Shown piece after piece: positions 63,734 through 64,000 of a stretch of DNA of 64,000 nt. The notes below the pieces were generated by a model. That model did no database searches. It was not told the DNA's origin and worked only from the letters and a program-made list of their open reading frames with translations. This DNA is from Perognathus longimembris pacificus. Taxonomy: Eukaryota; Chordata; Mammalia; Rodentia; Heteromyidae. The stretch lies in NCBI RefSeq assembly GCF_023159225.1, contig NC_063166.1, positions 79,633,785 to 79,697,784 of the forward strand. The letters are read 5' to 3'. How positions within the stretch are numbered: the stretch's first letter is position 1; each line of letters starts with the position of its first letter. The translations under genes were made by a program, and so were the position numbers.

Positions 63734-63740
63734 CATGCAT
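62203..63740. promoter_or_regulatory. Longest SINE-free stretch of the distal part; candidate enhancer
   Basis: About 1.5 kb with no SINE. It holds two TEAD-type sites (62784-62791, 62827-62832), two TCF/LEF cores CTTTGAT (62633-62639, 63302-63308) and AGGTCAAAGG at 62691-62700. It has homeodomain cores around 62800 and a T11-G8 tract at 63242-63260. No credible coding frame. Confidence 0.45.
63697..63731 (+). repeat. (GT)n at SINE 3' side
   Basis: Sits just before a minus-strand SINE. Confidence 0.95.
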
Positions 63741-63745
63741 GCACG

Positions 63746-63967
63746 TGCTGGTATGGGGACTTGAATTCACAGTGCGTGCACTGTTCCTTGGTTTTTTCCA
63801 ATCAAGGCCGACTCTCTACTACTTGACTCCATTTCCAGCTTTTTTGCTGGTTAATTGGAAACAAGGGTCTCCTGGACGTTCTTGCCCCAGGCTGGCTTCC
63901 AGTAACTCCTCTCAGGTCTCAGACGCCTGAGCAGCTAGGATTACAGGCACGAGCCAGCAGCACCTGG
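63746..63967 (-). mobile_element. B1-Geo-type SINE
   Basis: Complete minus-strand copy with moderate divergence. Confidence 0.75.
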
Positions 63968-64000
63968 TAGATTTGAGCTTCTCGCCCCCCCTCCCCGCCC

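Overview
This is a GC-rich mammalian (rodent) window holding one recognisable protein-coding exon. On the minus strand, 3552 down to 3435 encodes the first coding exon of SALL4 (N-terminus MSRRKQAKPQHINSEED), ending in a consensus GTGAGT splice donor. Positions 1-3434 are therefore the 5' part of SALL4 intron 1, about 3553-4300 is the promoter side, and everything to the right is intergenic DNA upstream of SALL4. I see no other credible protein-coding gene; the many long open frames are products of GC-rich sequence, simple repeats or SINEs.

Organism: the window is packed with two SINE types that share one 3' module. One is a dimer with an ID-like (tRNA-Ala-type) head plus a second unit, matching my memory of the IDL-Geo SINE described from Geomyoidea (kangaroo rats, pocket mice, pocket gophers). 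The other joins a B1/7SL-like head to the same second unit. Monomeric ID and ordinary B1 copies also occur. This points to a heteromyid or geomyid rodent; the exact species is not resolvable by eye.

Layout: 1-1340 is SINE-free intron 1. About 1340-4300 is a CpG island over intron 1, exon 1 and promoter, with a ZNF143-type site and two CCAAT boxes. From 5.6 kb to the right end, SINEs (by eye about 22 IDL-Geo and about 45 B1-Geo), L1 fragments, one solo LTR nested in a SINE, and many microsatellites alternate with short unique segments. There is a 100-base N gap at 23619-23718 beside a (ATCC)n array, and a second (CATC)n array at 52.4-53.0 kb.

Regulatory content is inferred from motif and composition only. 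Several SINE-free segments (38.0-38.95, 42.8-44.19, 45.2-46.1, 47.2-48.06, 51.05-51.65, 55.39-55.99, 57.2-57.6 and 62.2-63.7 kb) look like conserved non-coding sequence. They carry paired sites such as a SOX palindrome, nuclear-receptor inverted and everted repeats, octamers, and TEAD and TCF/LEF pairs. They are candidate SALL4 enhancers, which only cross-species alignment and chromatin data can confirm.

The most novel-looking structure is the modular SINE system. One tRNA-like 3' unit is shared by two unrelated Pol III heads, and its 3' end lies, in a strand-consistent way, beside most of the dinucleotide and several purine microsatellites.
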